64,000 nucleotides of DNA from Dyadobacter sp. 50-39. GTDB taxonomy: Bacteria > Bacteroidota > Bacteroidia > Cytophagales > Spirosomataceae. Shown in pieces: positions 43,620 to 54,034 of the stretch. Under the pieces are notes generated by a model, which was given only the letters and a program-made list of their open reading frames with translations, searched no databases and was not told the DNA's origin. Numbering within the stretch: position 1 is the first letter of the stretch; the number at the start of each line of letters is the position of its first letter. Position numbers and translations under genes: made by a program. The stretch spans positions 806,001 through 870,000 of the forward strand of contig MKSR01000040.1 of NCBI GenBank assembly GCA_001898145.1, read 5' to 3'.

Positions 43620-46010
43620 TCAGCGTATACTCCATTTCACCTTTCCGCCAAACGGGTCGGTACCTACTACGTACCGGCCGCCCTTTTTGACGACGGTAAG
43701 TTCCCTCACCGCGTCCTGGCCGGGCAGATAAAGCGAAACTTTCGCGGAAGCTGCCTGCCCGAAATTACGGAGCTCGATGTTGGTCCAGTCTATCTCACCG
43801 GTGGACTGGGCTACTTTTACATGCGGCAGCACGGCGCCCCCGCGCACGAGCAGCACCACATCCAATTCGCCGGTCGCGATTTCGTGCCAGCCGCTTCCAT
43901 AGGTTTTGCCTGTCTGGTAATCGGTCCATTGCCCCTTGGGCAGATACACTTGGCGGGTCTTTCCGTTTTCGAAAAGCGGTGCCACGAGCAGGTCCGTGCC
44001 CAGCATGTATTCATTATCGACGATCCACGCACCGGGATCCTCCGGAAACTCCAAAAGCAACGCCCGCACCATCGGTAAACCTTTTTCGGAAGCGAGTTTG
44101 GACTGGGTATAAATGTAAGGCATGAGCTTGTACTTCATTTCCACCGCTTTTCTGAAATAGTTCTGGAAATCCTCGCCATACTCCCACGGCTCCTTCGGTG
44201 CCTGCCCGTGCGTGCGCGAATGCGAAGCCAGCAAGCCCATCGGTAGCCAGCGACGGTAGAGATCTTCCGGCGTTTTCATGGTAAAGCCGCCAATATCGTG
44301 GCTCCAAAATGTAAAACCCGACAAGCCTAGCGACAGGCCGCCCCGCAACTGCGCTTCCATGCCCTTGTCCGTCGTTTCTGCATCGCCGCCCCAGTGGATC
44401 GGGTACCGCTGGCTGCCGGCCCACGTGCTCCGTGCCCATATAATATGGTCGCCGGTCATTTTCCGGGTCAGTTCAGAAACGATCTTGTTGTAGCGAAGCG
44501 GGTAAAGATTATGTTCGTAAAAGCCCGTGCGGCCCGACGCATACACGCCCGACAACGGCGCGGCTTCCCCGAAATCGACCTTAATGGCCGAAACCCCCAG
44601 TTTCAGCAACCCGGCAATCTTATCCTGGTACCATTTAATCGTGCTCTCATTCGAAAAATCCAGTACGGCATCCTCATAAGGCAGCGTACCATTCGCATTT
44701 TTTACTGCCAAACCCTTCGCCACGATTTCCGGGTAAAGCTCATTTTTTGGAACAAAATAAGGCAGCTGCCAGAGCGAGGTACGGAAACCCTGCTTTTTCA
44801 AGTCCGCGATCATGCCTTCCGGGTCCCGGAAACGGCTGGGCGCAAACCGGTAGTCACAACGCCAATCGGTTTCGAACCAGCCGGTATCGAAATGGATCAC
44901 GTCAGACGGAATGCGGTTCTGGCGGAGCTTGGCGGCGACATTCCGCCCGTCCTGTTCGGAGAAATAGGTAATGCGGCTCATCCACAGCCCAAACGACCAC
45001 AATGGCGGCATCGGCGCCTTGCCGGTGAGGTCGGTGTAAGCGTCGAGGATGTCCTTCGGCTGGCCGAGGAAGATGAACAGGTCAAGGTTTTCATCGCCGA
45101 TCTGCATCGCATTCGATTCGCCATAGGTGGCCCCGAAATCACAGGTAATGGGCGAAGTGGTATGCATAAACATCCCGTAGCCGCGCGAGCTCATGTAAAA
45201 AGGAATCGGCTTGTACATGGTTTGCGTTTCCACGCCGTTGGGGTCGTGGGTCCAAAGCACCACCTTCTGCCCGTTTTTATCCAGCCTGGTGAACGACTCG
45301 CCGCAGCCGAATATCTTTTCGTCGGGCGAAATCGAAAACACCGCCGCCACGCTGCGCGAATAGTCGGAGGCCCTGCGGACAAAAGAAAAGGGCAATGTGG
45401 GCGTGTAAGAAGCCTTTCCGTCGGCCTGGCTGCGCGTTTGGGTCAATAGCTTCCCGCTCGCATCGCGGACGAGGATTTTCCAGGGATTTTCATAAATCGT
45501 CACCGAACCGTAGGCCCCGGTGTACTGGTGCCCCCCGCTGATCCTGCTGTATTTCCAGGAAGCATCGCGGGCCGGCTCGCCCGTGAGCATGAGCGACGCG
45601 CCCGCCGCTGGCCCCTGTGCACCCGTATTGGCGCGGATGCGTACCGTGCGCGGCGAGGTGAATTCGACGGAAAACGGCAGAACAGGATCCTGGGCGTACT
45701 CGATGGCCGGAAACTCGTTGCTGAAAGAGCGCTTGTAGCTCAGCATCGAGTTGTTGAAGTTATGGGCGGAAAAAGGCTCGTTTCTCTTCCATTTGATCGC
45801 CCCCGCGCCGGTCGCCGGGTCGAATGCGGCAAGGCTGTCGGCGAAGAAAATAGTATTGGAAAAATCCCGGAAATCGCCGCTCACATCCACCGGTTCGTTG
45901 ACCAGCCTGCTGTGCTGGGCGGTGGCAATCAAATGGGTTAACAGCAAGAGTGAGAGGCTGAAAGCTATACGCTTTAAGCTGTTGTGAATGATACGCTTTA
46001 AATAATGCAT
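43620..46010 (-). CDS. GH31 glycoside hydrolase, alpha-xylosidase-like
   Basis: 796 residues with a signal-type N-terminus (about 1-32, ending TAQ). GH31 landmarks: PLWSFGLWMSRITYFSEQDG, DVIHFDTGWFETDWRCDY, the nucleophile Asp in SAIKVDFGEAAPLSG (near 478), the acid/base Asp in WGGDAETTDKG (near 541), and GFTFWSHDIGGFTMKTPEDL. The WMSR and DFGEAAP forms are those of YicI-type alpha-xylosidases rather than alpha-glucosidases. On xyloglucan oligosaccharides such enzymes remove the non-reducing terminal alpha-1,6-xylose. It is last in the locus, 29 bp after the GH44 gene, which supports xyloglucan. Periplasmic location is likely. Confidence 0.92.
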   Translation of the reverse strand: MHYLKRIIHNSLKRIAFSLSLLLLTHLIATAQHSRLVNEPVDVSGDFRDFSNTIFFADSLAAFDPATGAGAIKWKRNEPFSAHNFNNSMLSYKRSFSNEFPAIEYAQDPVLPFSVEFTSPRTVRIRANTGAQGPAAGASLMLTGEPARDASWKYSRISGGHQYTGAYGSVTIYENPWKILVRDASGKLLTQTRSQADGKASYTPTLPFSFVRRASDYSRSVAAVFSISPDEKIFGCGESFTRLDKNGQKVVLWTHDPNGVETQTMYKPIPFYMSSRGYGMFMHTTSPITCDFGATYGESNAMQIGDENLDLFIFLGQPKDILDAYTDLTGKAPMPPLWSFGLWMSRITYFSEQDGRNVAAKLRQNRIPSDVIHFDTGWFETDWRCDYRFAPSRFRDPEGMIADLKKQGFRTSLWQLPYFVPKNELYPEIVAKGLAVKNANGTLPYEDAVLDFSNESTIKWYQDKIAGLLKLGVSAIKVDFGEAAPLSGVYASGRTGFYEHNLYPLRYNKIVSELTRKMTGDHIIWARSTWAGSQRYPIHWGGDAETTDKGMEAQLRGGLSLGLSGFTFWSHDIGGFTMKTPEDLYRRWLPMGLLASHSRTHGQAPKEPWEYGEDFQNYFRKAVEMKYKLMPYIYTQSKLASEKGLPMVRALLLEFPEDPGAWIVDNEYMLGTDLLVAPLFENGKTRQVYLPKGQWTDYQTGKTYGSGWHEIATGELDVVLLVRGGAVLPHVKVAQSTGEIDWTNIELRNFGQAASAKVSLYLPGQDAVRELTVVKKGGRYVVGTDPFGGKVKWSIR

Positions 46011-46039
46011 GGAGTGCTTTTCAAATGTGGTACCCTTTG

Positions 46040-47938
46040 TTAGCGGGTAATGATTTTTCTGACAACCGACTTACCTGTGAACCCCGAAAGCCTGATGAAG
46101 TAGGTACCGGCGGCGACCTTGCGGGATAGGATGGCTTCGCGCTGCGCCCTTCCGAGCGTTTGGCGGTAACGTGTCCGGCCTGAAAGGTCGGTAATGGTGA
46201 GCTCGGTGAAACTGGGGCCGGACCACCGGATGGTGATGCTGTCCCAGGATGGATTAGGAAACACGTCGAATGGCGCTGCCGGGGGTGCTTCGCCCAGCAC
46301 GGTACCGCCATTACGCAGCTGGATCGAGGAAACGGACATAGCTGGCAGCGACACTGCAAGCACATTGCCTGCCACATCGGTTTCCGACTTTTTCAATGCA
46401 TTTTGAGTATGCGAAATAAAAGTTTCCGCTGCCGGGAGCTGCGATAGCGAGTGCATCACGGCCTTTTCCTGCACCGGCAGAAAATGCGCAAACCGCACGC
46501 TCACCGCCTGCGCCGCCTCCGACCGGTTCACCAGCACGACCGTCATCGAATCGCCTGCCGCATTCACGCTCGGATAAGCCGATACCAGCGCTTCATTGTC
46601 CGAAACGCCGCTTACGGAATGCGATCGGTTACAACGGCTCAGCAAATGCAAAGTTTCCCACATGCCCGGTTTCCAGGTCCACGGCGTGAAAATTTCGACA
46701 TTGTTTTTGATAAACTCCCCCATCGTGGAAGCATACCAAACGGCGGTGACAGAAGGCGAAATGCTGTTGTCGATACCCGTTTCGGTGAGCCCGAGGGTCA
46801 CGCCATGCCCGGCGCCGAGGTACTGGGTGAGCCAGTCGTTGCAACGGCCGAAAATGTACTCGCGGGTCTGGCCGTTGTCGTAGCCTCCGTTGATCGTTTT
46901 AACACCGTTGGCTTCCGGAAAAACATAATTCCGGTCAAAGAAGACGCGATGAAGCTGGACGACTTCCTCCGTCTTTTTAGTAAATGGATAAAAATGAATG
47001 TCGAGCACGTCCAGCAGCCTTACCCCGCTTTTCTGTTGCTCTTCGGCGATGGATTTAATAAAATATTCCAGCCACGGATAAGTCCTGCCATTTTCGGTGA
47101 TGGGTTTGTTGTCCCAGTTGTACCACTGCCATTCATTGGCCGTCACCGGTCCCACGAGCCTGATCTCCGGGAACTTCGCCCGCGCTTTTTTGGCCAGTTC
47201 GATGTACCGCCGCATAAAATCCTGCGGACTGAGTTGCACGGGCATCACGTCGTCGTGCGTACCTGACCATATTTCCGGTTCGTTGTCCATATTCCAGTAG
47301 CGGATACCCTCCTTTTTCAGGCCGATGCCCTCTGGGCCGAACCAATGGTCGAGGATCGCAACGGACGAATCGGCCGGCCATTTTTCGAGGTAGCGCGTAA
47401 TATCCCCTTCGGTTTTGGCCTTGGTACCGCTGGCATTGGGCACGCCGCCGCCAGCGAGGTTCTGGTTCACACCTTCCCACCATTGCGAGCGGTTGTAATC
47501 CCAGTCGGGAAAATTGGCGGTGTCGGTTTTGGCAGCGTAGCCCAGCAATGGAAAGGCCCACATGCCCTGCGCGGCGGGAAAATGCATTTGCAGGGCCTGT
47601 GCGGCCTGGTTCCAGTTGTTGACGTATACGTTATTGTACCAGTCGGGATGACTGCCCAGCTTTCGGCGCCAGTGGTATTTGGAAGAATTGTTCCCGCCAC
47701 TTTCCCGGAAAAACGTCACCCCCGCGTCTCGCAGGCGGATGAGGTCTTCACCGGGCAAGGCCCAGTTGGGGTCGGTAGCGGAAAAAGAGTTGTTGCGGCC
47801 GTAAAGCCAGGGCGAAATCGGCTTCACATCCGCCGCGGCATCAACCGTCACCTGTATTTGTCCGGCCACCGGAGGGCCACCCAGCAACAGCATTGCGAGC
47901 GCCCAACCGATGGCGGATAAAATTTTGTTCGGCATCAT
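46040..47938 (-). CDS. GH44 endo-beta-glucanase/xyloglucanase with T9SS tail
   Basis: 632 residues from MMPNKILSAIGWALAMLLLG; the frame opens 56 codons earlier inside the neighbour and is not used. A signal peptide is followed by the GH44 catalytic domain: ISPWLYGRNNSFSATDPNWA (about 38-57), FFRESGGNNSSKYHWRRKLG, the acid/base Glu in YWNMDNEPEIW (near 218) and the nucleophile Glu in LGLTETGIDN (near 384). A beta-sandwich follows. The last 75 residues are a type IX secretion sorting domain (FDVFPNPSWDSITIRW to GTYFIRLSGFTGKSVVRKI), so it is secreted and attached to the cell surface. It would cut the beta-glucan backbone outside the cell. Confidence 0.9.
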   Translation of the reverse strand: MMPNKILSAIGWALAMLLLGGPPVAGQIQVTVDAAADVKPISPWLYGRNNSFSATDPNWALPGEDLIRLRDAGVTFFRESGGNNSSKYHWRRKLGSHPDWYNNVYVNNWNQAAQALQMHFPAAQGMWAFPLLGYAAKTDTANFPDWDYNRSQWWEGVNQNLAGGGVPNASGTKAKTEGDITRYLEKWPADSSVAILDHWFGPEGIGLKKEGIRYWNMDNEPEIWSGTHDDVMPVQLSPQDFMRRYIELAKKARAKFPEIRLVGPVTANEWQWYNWDNKPITENGRTYPWLEYFIKSIAEEQQKSGVRLLDVLDIHFYPFTKKTEEVVQLHRVFFDRNYVFPEANGVKTINGGYDNGQTREYIFGRCNDWLTQYLGAGHGVTLGLTETGIDNSISPSVTAVWYASTMGEFIKNNVEIFTPWTWKPGMWETLHLLSRCNRSHSVSGVSDNEALVSAYPSVNAAGDSMTVVLVNRSEAAQAVSVRFAHFLPVQEKAVMHSLSQLPAAETFISHTQNALKKSETDVAGNVLAVSLPAMSVSSIQLRNGGTVLGEAPPAAPFDVFPNPSWDSITIRWSGPSFTELTITDLSGRTRYRQTLGRAQREAILSRKVAAGTYFIRLSGFTGKSVVRKIITR

Positions 47939-47940
47939 AC

Positions 47941-49116
47941 CTATTTTCTCACAATCCGGAAATTGTCTACGCTGCCGTTGTAAGAGGCAATGGCAACATC
48001 CGCGCTTCCGAACGATACTTTCAGGTCGGTAACCTTGGACACGTCGGCGATAGTAGCGCCGGAGGCGCTTTTGAACTCGGCGAGCTCTATGACAGCGGTG
48101 CGCCATCCGTTGGTCTGGTAGCCGGTAGCGGTATACTCGGTGGTGTTCCAGGGCTGGAATGAATACACGTACTCGGTGCCGCCTGCGCCGATGGTAATGT
48201 CGTACTTACCGGCTTTCCAGGGCTCCGCGATATTATGCTCGAACTTGAATTGCCTTGTAGAAGCATCTCCCGCCGGGAGTTTGAAATCGAAATAACAGGT
48301 CGAGAATACCCATGCATCGTTGTAGCCTGCGGCGGGCAGTTTCGTTTGTTTGATTCTCGAAAACTTCCCTGAAATAGCCTGGGGATCGGTGGCAGCCACA
48401 ATGGGCACACCGCCCCAGCATACTTCCGCATCCCAGGTAGTGGCGGGGACGTCGAAGTTCACCATGTTTCCGGTGACCGAGTCGTTCACCTTAAAATTCG
48501 TTTTGGCTGTCCCGAACTCCCCTTCCACCGTTACGATATCCGAAACAGCGGTTGCCGGCATTTTAGCGGTGATCTGCTTCACATTGGCGCTCAAAATCTG
48601 CAAACTGGTGGTACCCACCTTCACCGACTTGATATTGTAGAGATAATCTCCATTGATGACCAGCGTGCCATTGGCCTTCACAAATTCCGAATACAGCCCG
48701 GAAATGACCGGCACCGGCGCTGTGAGTACGAAGTCATACGATGCTTCGCCGCCTCTGGTCACCACCCGGATCTTGCTGGGCACGCCCGGGTCCACCGCTT
48801 TGGTGGGTGCATTGGCCGGAATGGTCACGATAATGTTCGAGTTGCTGCCCAATGCGGCATTGAAATTGGCCTCGAATTCATTGAAATACACTTTCAGGAC
48901 GCTGCCCAGGTTCTGGCCCTGGATCACGATCATGCTGCCGGGCTCTGCGGCGGTCAGCGAACTGTCGGCCTTGGTGGGATCTAGCAGCCGCACATTGCTG
49001 ATCGCGGGCGCACCGTCGATATCGTCGTCGTTACAGCCCTGGAACGACAGCATCATGCCTGTCGCCAGCATCAGGCCCAGCGCTGTTTTGCCTATATGTT
49101 TCAATTTCATTTTCAT
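47941..49116 (-). CDS. IPT/TIG-domain surface glycan-binding lipoprotein
   Basis: 391 residues from the ATG at 49116 (a GTG one codon earlier is also in frame). The lipoprotein signal ends FQGC near residue 28. Two Ig-like IPT/TIG domains follow: VRLLDPTKADSSLTAAEPGS to about 115 (IVIQGQNLGSVLKVYFN), and PVPVISGLYSEFVKANGTLV to about 215. A C-terminal beta-sandwich (about 225-390) has aromatic residues (TGNMVNFDVPATTWDAEVCW, FQPWNTTEYT) typical of surface glycan-binding proteins. It sits between SusD and the GH44 gene and probably holds the polysaccharide at the cell surface. It is not an enzyme. The gap to GH44 is only 2 bp. Confidence 0.9.
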   Translation of the reverse strand: MKMKLKHIGKTALGLMLATGMMLSFQGCNDDDIDGAPAISNVRLLDPTKADSSLTAAEPGSMIVIQGQNLGSVLKVYFNEFEANFNAALGSNSNIIVTIPANAPTKAVDPGVPSKIRVVTRGGEASYDFVLTAPVPVISGLYSEFVKANGTLVINGDYLYNIKSVKVGTTSLQILSANVKQITAKMPATAVSDIVTVEGEFGTAKTNFKVNDSVTGNMVNFDVPATTWDAEVCWGGVPIVAATDPQAISGKFSRIKQTKLPAAGYNDAWVFSTCYFDFKLPAGDASTRQFKFEHNIAEPWKAGKYDITIGAGGTEYVYSFQPWNTTEYTATGYQTNGWRTAVIELAEFKSASGATIADVSKVTDLKVSFGSADVAIASYNGSVDNFRIVRK

Positions 49117-49128
49117 CACAGATTTGGG

Positions 49129-50754
49129 TTAATCGACTAGTTTGCTGAAATCAAAAGCGACCGGTTCGTTTTTCAGCGAAGGCGCGTTCACGATCTCACT
49201 TTCCGGGAATGGAAGGTACAGCGTGGCCTCGCTGAGCGGGTAATACTCCGCCGGCGAATAGGTCACCGTGTATTTCTTGGGATTAATGGAGCCCGCCGTG
49301 TAGCTCATCGTGTAGTTTTCCTTATGCTGGGCGGCAGTGTAAGCAATGGCTTTGGCAGGATTGAAATAATACCAGCGCACGATCTCGTTCCACGAATTGC
49401 CTTCAAATACCGTTTCTACACGCCGCTCCCGGAAGATATCCTCGAAAGTGAGCGAGGTTTTCGCAGGCAAACCAGCCCTTTTACGCACGGCATTGAAGTA
49501 TTCCAATGCTTTGGCGTCGGATGTGGTCGCACTGTTGCCCAGCACCGCATCCGCGTAAATCAGGTATACCTCCGCCAGGCGCAGCATATACGAATTGATA
49601 TTGGCCGCCATGAAGCCTCCCAGGCCGCCATTATCCGCTGGGGAGCCGATAATGTATTTTTTAATGGCTGATAAAGCCGCCGGACGGTTGTATTTCAGCC
49701 CGCCGGTCCCTTTCTGGATATTGGGATAGACATCCGTATCGAACATCGCGATCGCCTTTCTGCGGAGCGAGTCGGCCGGATTTTCGGTGAAATATTTCAC
49801 GAGGTCGGCGGATAAGCCCTGCGCCGCGCCCCAGCCGTCACCGGTGCCGGTAATGTTGGCATCGTAGGCAAAGTACGCCTGGAACGAATTGTTCACGCCC
49901 CACGGGCTGCTTACCGGCATCCATTGCAGGGAGAAAAGGCTCTCGGGATTGTTCTTCGAAGCATTGTTGTTCGCACTCTCGAACAGCTCCGCATACGTGG
50001 GAGCGAGGGCGAGGCCGCTTTGGGTGATCACGCTTTCGGCATAATACTTCGCGCTGTCGAGGTCCGTCTGGTTCCGTTTGCCCTGCTGGTTCAGGCCCGA
50101 GCGCATGAGGTACATACGGGCGAGCATGCCCTGCGCCGAATACTTGGTCAAACGGCCTTGTACGGCGGTCGCAGGCAGGTTTTCAGCGGCGAAACGGTAG
50201 TCCTGGATAACGAGCTTCCACACGTCCTCGATCCGGTTGCGGACTGGCGGCGTGTTAAGCTGCGCCACGTTGTCATACACGATGGGAACGGCACCCCAGT
50301 TGGCTACCAGGTAATAATAGGCCGTAGCGCGCATGAAGCGGCATTCACCAAGCCCCTGCGCCTTCACAGCTGCCGAAGCGGTGCTGCCCTGGGCCTCCCT
50401 GATAGCCTTGTAGGCATTGTTGCTCTGCGCGATGATTTTGTAGAACGACTTGTACCCCGGCAACAGCGTACCCACGTCTGTCGACGGAATGGCATGCTTG
50501 ATGTACGCCGTACGGTCGTTGGAATTGAGGTTACCGGCGCGGGCCTCCTGGAACGCCATGTTGGCCTTATCGTTGAAATCGAACCAGACGATGTTGTACA
50601 GCGGTGCAGTACCGGCCATGATCTCGTCGTCGGTTTTATAAAAATTACCCGAAGTGATCGCATCCAGCGGCGGACGGTCGAGGAATTCCTCGCCGCATCC
50701 CTGCAAGAGCATCATCGCCCCGATGGCTGCTATGAATCTGATTTTGAATTGCAT
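49129..50754 (-). CDS. SusD/RagB-family lipoprotein (pair 3)
   Basis: 541 residues, lipoprotein signal MQFKIRFIAAIGAMMLLQGC. SusD features: GECRFMRATAYYYLVANWGA (near 136-155), the C-terminal VYLIYADAVLGNSATTSDAK, ERRVETVFEGNSWNEIVRWY and a short tail FDFSKLVD. Its gene lies 38 bp after the SusC stop, and 12 bp before the IPT/TIG gene. It should bind the large oligosaccharides that the GH44 enzyme releases at the surface and present them to SusC. Confidence 0.95.
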   Translation of the reverse strand: MQFKIRFIAAIGAMMLLQGCGEEFLDRPPLDAITSGNFYKTDDEIMAGTAPLYNIVWFDFNDKANMAFQEARAGNLNSNDRTAYIKHAIPSTDVGTLLPGYKSFYKIIAQSNNAYKAIREAQGSTASAAVKAQGLGECRFMRATAYYYLVANWGAVPIVYDNVAQLNTPPVRNRIEDVWKLVIQDYRFAAENLPATAVQGRLTKYSAQGMLARMYLMRSGLNQQGKRNQTDLDSAKYYAESVITQSGLALAPTYAELFESANNNASKNNPESLFSLQWMPVSSPWGVNNSFQAYFAYDANITGTGDGWGAAQGLSADLVKYFTENPADSLRRKAIAMFDTDVYPNIQKGTGGLKYNRPAALSAIKKYIIGSPADNGGLGGFMAANINSYMLRLAEVYLIYADAVLGNSATTSDAKALEYFNAVRKRAGLPAKTSLTFEDIFRERRVETVFEGNSWNEIVRWYYFNPAKAIAYTAAQHKENYTMSYTAGSINPKKYTVTYSPAEYYPLSEATLYLPFPESEIVNAPSLKNEPVAFDFSKLVD

Positions 50755-50792
50755 ATGAATATTTTTTTGAAATGGACGTTGAACCAGCCGGC

Positions 50793-53700
50793 TTAGAAAT
50801 CAGCCAGCAAACCGAATGAGTACATGCGCACGGATGGGTACCGGCCCGTATCGACGCCTGCCATGACAGTACCGCCATAGTTCACCATCCCGATTTCCGG
50901 ATCGTATCCTTTGTACTTGGTGATGGTAAACAGGTTTTGTGCCCCTACCGAAGCGCGCAGCCCCCTGATGAAGAAGTCTTTCAGCATCGTTTTCGGGAAG
51001 TTGTAGCTGATCGTGATGTTTTTCAGGCGCACGTAGGTACCATCCTCGATGAAGTTGGTGTTCATCCGGTTGTTGCCGTTCGGGTCGCCCGGTGCGATAC
51101 GCGGGATCTGGTAACCCGGATTCGTAAGCGTCACGGTTTCCGCATCGGCCGCGTTGTAGCTGCTTGGCCGCGCGTAGTTGGCCACCGATTTCCACTGGTT
51201 GCCAAACACACCGCCATTGCCCGGGATTTCGGCACGGTAGCGCGGGTAGTTCAGAATGTCGTTCTTGAAGCTTCCGGTCAGGAATGCATTCAGTTCGAAA
51301 TTCTTGTAAGTCACATTGTTGTTGAAGCCAAGCGTGAACTTAGGCCACGGATTACCGATCACCGTACGGTCTCCGGCATCGATCACCCCGTCGCCGTTCA
51401 GGTCGCGGAATTTGGTGTCCCCTACCCAGCTGCCGGTTGCGGGATTGATCGTCAGCTGGCCATTGGAAGTCTGGATCGCGTGGTTCTTGATGTCGTTGGC
51501 ATCCTGGAACAAACCGTCGGCGATATAGCCCGTGATCATGCTGGCAGGCTGGCCCACCTCGGTTTTGAAGCCCACCGAAGTCGCATTCCAGGTCGGCGTG
51601 ATCGGGTTCAGGAGCGAGGTCACCTTGTTGCGGTCGAATGAGAGGTTAACCCCCATTTTCCAGTAAAAACCACCCTTATCGATATTCACGGTATTCAATG
51701 TGAAACCAATACCGCGGTTTTTCATCGAACCTGCATTCACCGCAGGCCAGCTCAGGTAACCCGGCGAATAGGCAATGTCGCCGCCATAGGTAAACGGATA
51801 GGAGTTTACGGTAATGAGGCTGGTGATGTTCTTGATATAAGCATCCACGATGAGCTCCACGCGGTTGCCGAACAGGTGGAGGTCAAGCCCGCCGTTGATC
51901 ACGTCGTCCTTCTCCCAGGTCAGGAACTCATTGGCGAAGTTGGAAGCCAGGAAGCCTGTTCCCCAGCCCGTCGGTACGGTTTGCAGGGTCGAGTAGATCG
52001 CATTGCCGCCGCTGCCCTGGTTACCGGAGCGACCGATCTCGAAACGCAGTTTCAGGTCGTTGATCTCCTTCACATCTTTCAGGAAAGGTTCCTCCGAAAC
52101 ACGCCACGCCACCGATACCGCCGGGAAATTGCCCCAGCGGCGGCCTTCGCGGAATGCCGAGGAACCGTCCATCCGGTAGGTACCTTGTAGGAAGTAGCGC
52201 TCGTTGAAGCTGTAATTCACCCGCGCAAAGTACGATTCGCGCGAGCCGCCGCCTTTGCCGCTGCAATTGCTCACATTCGAAATCACCGATGCATCACCAC
52301 CCGAAAGCTCCTCGATAGTATTGGTAATAAACTTCTTACGTGTACCCGTAAGCGACTCGTAAGCAAATTCCTGCGCCTCGTGCCCCGCCATGAGGTTAAT
52401 GCCATGGCGCCCGAGTTTCAAATCATAGGTTAACCGGCTATGCAAGCTCCACCAGGTATTCGTATTCACCGAGCGGGTCGACGTGGCCGCGTCCTGCGAC
52501 ACCACGTAACCGCCGATCGTATACGAAGGGTGGAATGAATAGTATTTCAGAAATTCGGCGCTTCCGTTGGCCTCCGTGTGCCAAACCAGGTTCTTAGCCA
52601 GTTTCACGTCGGCAAAAAGGCTTCCCAGGATCGAAGTGCGGCGGTTGTAATCGTTATAGATCTTCGAGATCATCACCGGGTTCGTAAACTGGAACTGCGT
52701 CGAAGTAGGCCCGCCCCAGCTGCCGTCGGGGTTGGTAACGGGTACGCTCGGGTTCTGGTCGAGGGCTAGCTGGATAATGCCGCCGTTGTTGGTATTCACT
52801 TTTTCTTCCGTAATACCCACGCTCATGTTCGCGCCGATTTTCAGCCAGCTGCGCGTCTGGTTTTCCAGGTTGAGACGGCTGTTGTACCGCTTGAAACCCG
52901 AGCCCTCGACGATCCCCTTCTGGTTGAAATATTCGCCTGACAGGTAGTAGGTCGATTTCTCGGTCCCCCCGCTCAGTCCCAGCGAATACTTTTGAAGCGT
53001 GGTCGGGCGGAAAAGCGCACTCTGCCAGTCGGTACCGTTACCCAGTACTGACGGGTCGGCAAATGCGGGTTCGCTGGCTGTGCTTCCCACCGCGGCCGCC
53101 TCGTTCCTGAACTGCGCATATTCCCGCAGGTTCATCACATTGATATGCTTCGGCTCGGCCTGCAAGGTCACGAGTGAATTAAAGGTGATCTTCGCTTCTC
53201 CCGCTTTACCGCGCTTGGTGGTGATCATCACAACCCCGTTGGCACCCACGGCCCCGTAAATAGCGGTTGCGGAAGGGCCCTGCAAAACGTTAATGGTTTC
53301 GATATCGTCCGGGTTAATGCTCGAAAGGATATTCGAAAAGCCGGTCGGGCGGTTGTTGGGATCATCCTTCATGTTATCCGGCTTGATCTGCACGCCGTCG
53401 ATCACGTACAGCGGCTGCGTGGTACCCGTGAGCGAGCTCAGTCCGCGGATCAGTACCGACGGCGCCGCACCGGGCTGGCCGGAGTTCTGCTGCACAAGCA
53501 CGTTCGCCGCCCTGCCCTGCAAGCCCTGTTCAAGCGAAGTATTGATGGTTTTACTCAAATCCTTCCCCGAAACCGTCACCTGCGAGCTGGATACGTCGGT
53601 CTTTTTCATTTCCCCATACCCCACAACCACCACTTCGTCCAGCGCGGAAATACTTTCTTTCAGTTTAATGTCAATTTTGGTTTTATTCCCTACCGCCACT

Positions 53701-54011
53701 TCCTGTGTCTCGTATCCGATGAAGGAAAAAACGAGGGTACTGCCCGATGTGGCTTCGATCGAAAACACGCCGTTTGTGTTGGTTGTCGTACCATTGGACG
53801 TTCCCTTCACCACCACACTCACACCTGGGATCCCGTCACCCTGTTCCAGGGCAACGACCGTCCCTGTAATGACTTTTTTAGCCTCCGACTGTGCGAATGC
53901 GCCGATGGCGGTACCCATAATCCCCAGTAACAGAAGGAGAGGTCGCAGCAACCCGGACAGCAAGCGCAGACGTGGCTTTGCCCGCCCTGTTTCGTACAAA
54001 TTTTGTTGCAT
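50793..54011 (-). CDS. SusC/RagA-family TonB-dependent transporter (pair 3)
   Basis: 1072 residues. Signal peptide (about 1-40, ending AFAQ), carboxypeptidase-like domain (about 47-115, ITGTVVALEQGDGIPGVSVV), the signature LDEVVVVGYGEMKKTDVSSS, plug with LYVIDGVQIKP and GVVMITTKRG, and a barrel ending FGLLADF. There is no STN domain, in line with control by the hybrid two-component system at 54315 rather than by a sigma/anti-sigma pair. It imports oligosaccharides of the substrate cut by GH44. The gene is the first of a five-gene unit on the reverse strand, with GGACAAAT sites in its upstream region. Confidence 0.95.
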   Translation of the reverse strand: MQQNLYETGRAKPRLRLLSGLLRPLLLLLGIMGTAIGAFAQSEAKKVITGTVVALEQGDGIPGVSVVVKGTSNGTTTNTNGVFSIEATSGSTLVFSFIGYETQEVAVGNKTKIDIKLKESISALDEVVVVGYGEMKKTDVSSSQVTVSGKDLSKTINTSLEQGLQGRAANVLVQQNSGQPGAAPSVLIRGLSSLTGTTQPLYVIDGVQIKPDNMKDDPNNRPTGFSNILSSINPDDIETINVLQGPSATAIYGAVGANGVVMITTKRGKAGEAKITFNSLVTLQAEPKHINVMNLREYAQFRNEAAAVGSTASEPAFADPSVLGNGTDWQSALFRPTTLQKYSLGLSGGTEKSTYYLSGEYFNQKGIVEGSGFKRYNSRLNLENQTRSWLKIGANMSVGITEEKVNTNNGGIIQLALDQNPSVPVTNPDGSWGGPTSTQFQFTNPVMISKIYNDYNRRTSILGSLFADVKLAKNLVWHTEANGSAEFLKYYSFHPSYTIGGYVVSQDAATSTRSVNTNTWWSLHSRLTYDLKLGRHGINLMAGHEAQEFAYESLTGTRKKFITNTIEELSGGDASVISNVSNCSGKGGGSRESYFARVNYSFNERYFLQGTYRMDGSSAFREGRRWGNFPAVSVAWRVSEEPFLKDVKEINDLKLRFEIGRSGNQGSGGNAIYSTLQTVPTGWGTGFLASNFANEFLTWEKDDVINGGLDLHLFGNRVELIVDAYIKNITSLITVNSYPFTYGGDIAYSPGYLSWPAVNAGSMKNRGIGFTLNTVNIDKGGFYWKMGVNLSFDRNKVTSLLNPITPTWNATSVGFKTEVGQPASMITGYIADGLFQDANDIKNHAIQTSNGQLTINPATGSWVGDTKFRDLNGDGVIDAGDRTVIGNPWPKFTLGFNNNVTYKNFELNAFLTGSFKNDILNYPRYRAEIPGNGGVFGNQWKSVANYARPSSYNAADAETVTLTNPGYQIPRIAPGDPNGNNRMNTNFIEDGTYVRLKNITISYNFPKTMLKDFFIRGLRASVGAQNLFTITKYKGYDPEIGMVNYGGTVMAGVDTGRYPSVRMYSFGLLADF

Positions 54012-54034
54012 GTTGTTTGGTTTTAAAAGTGACT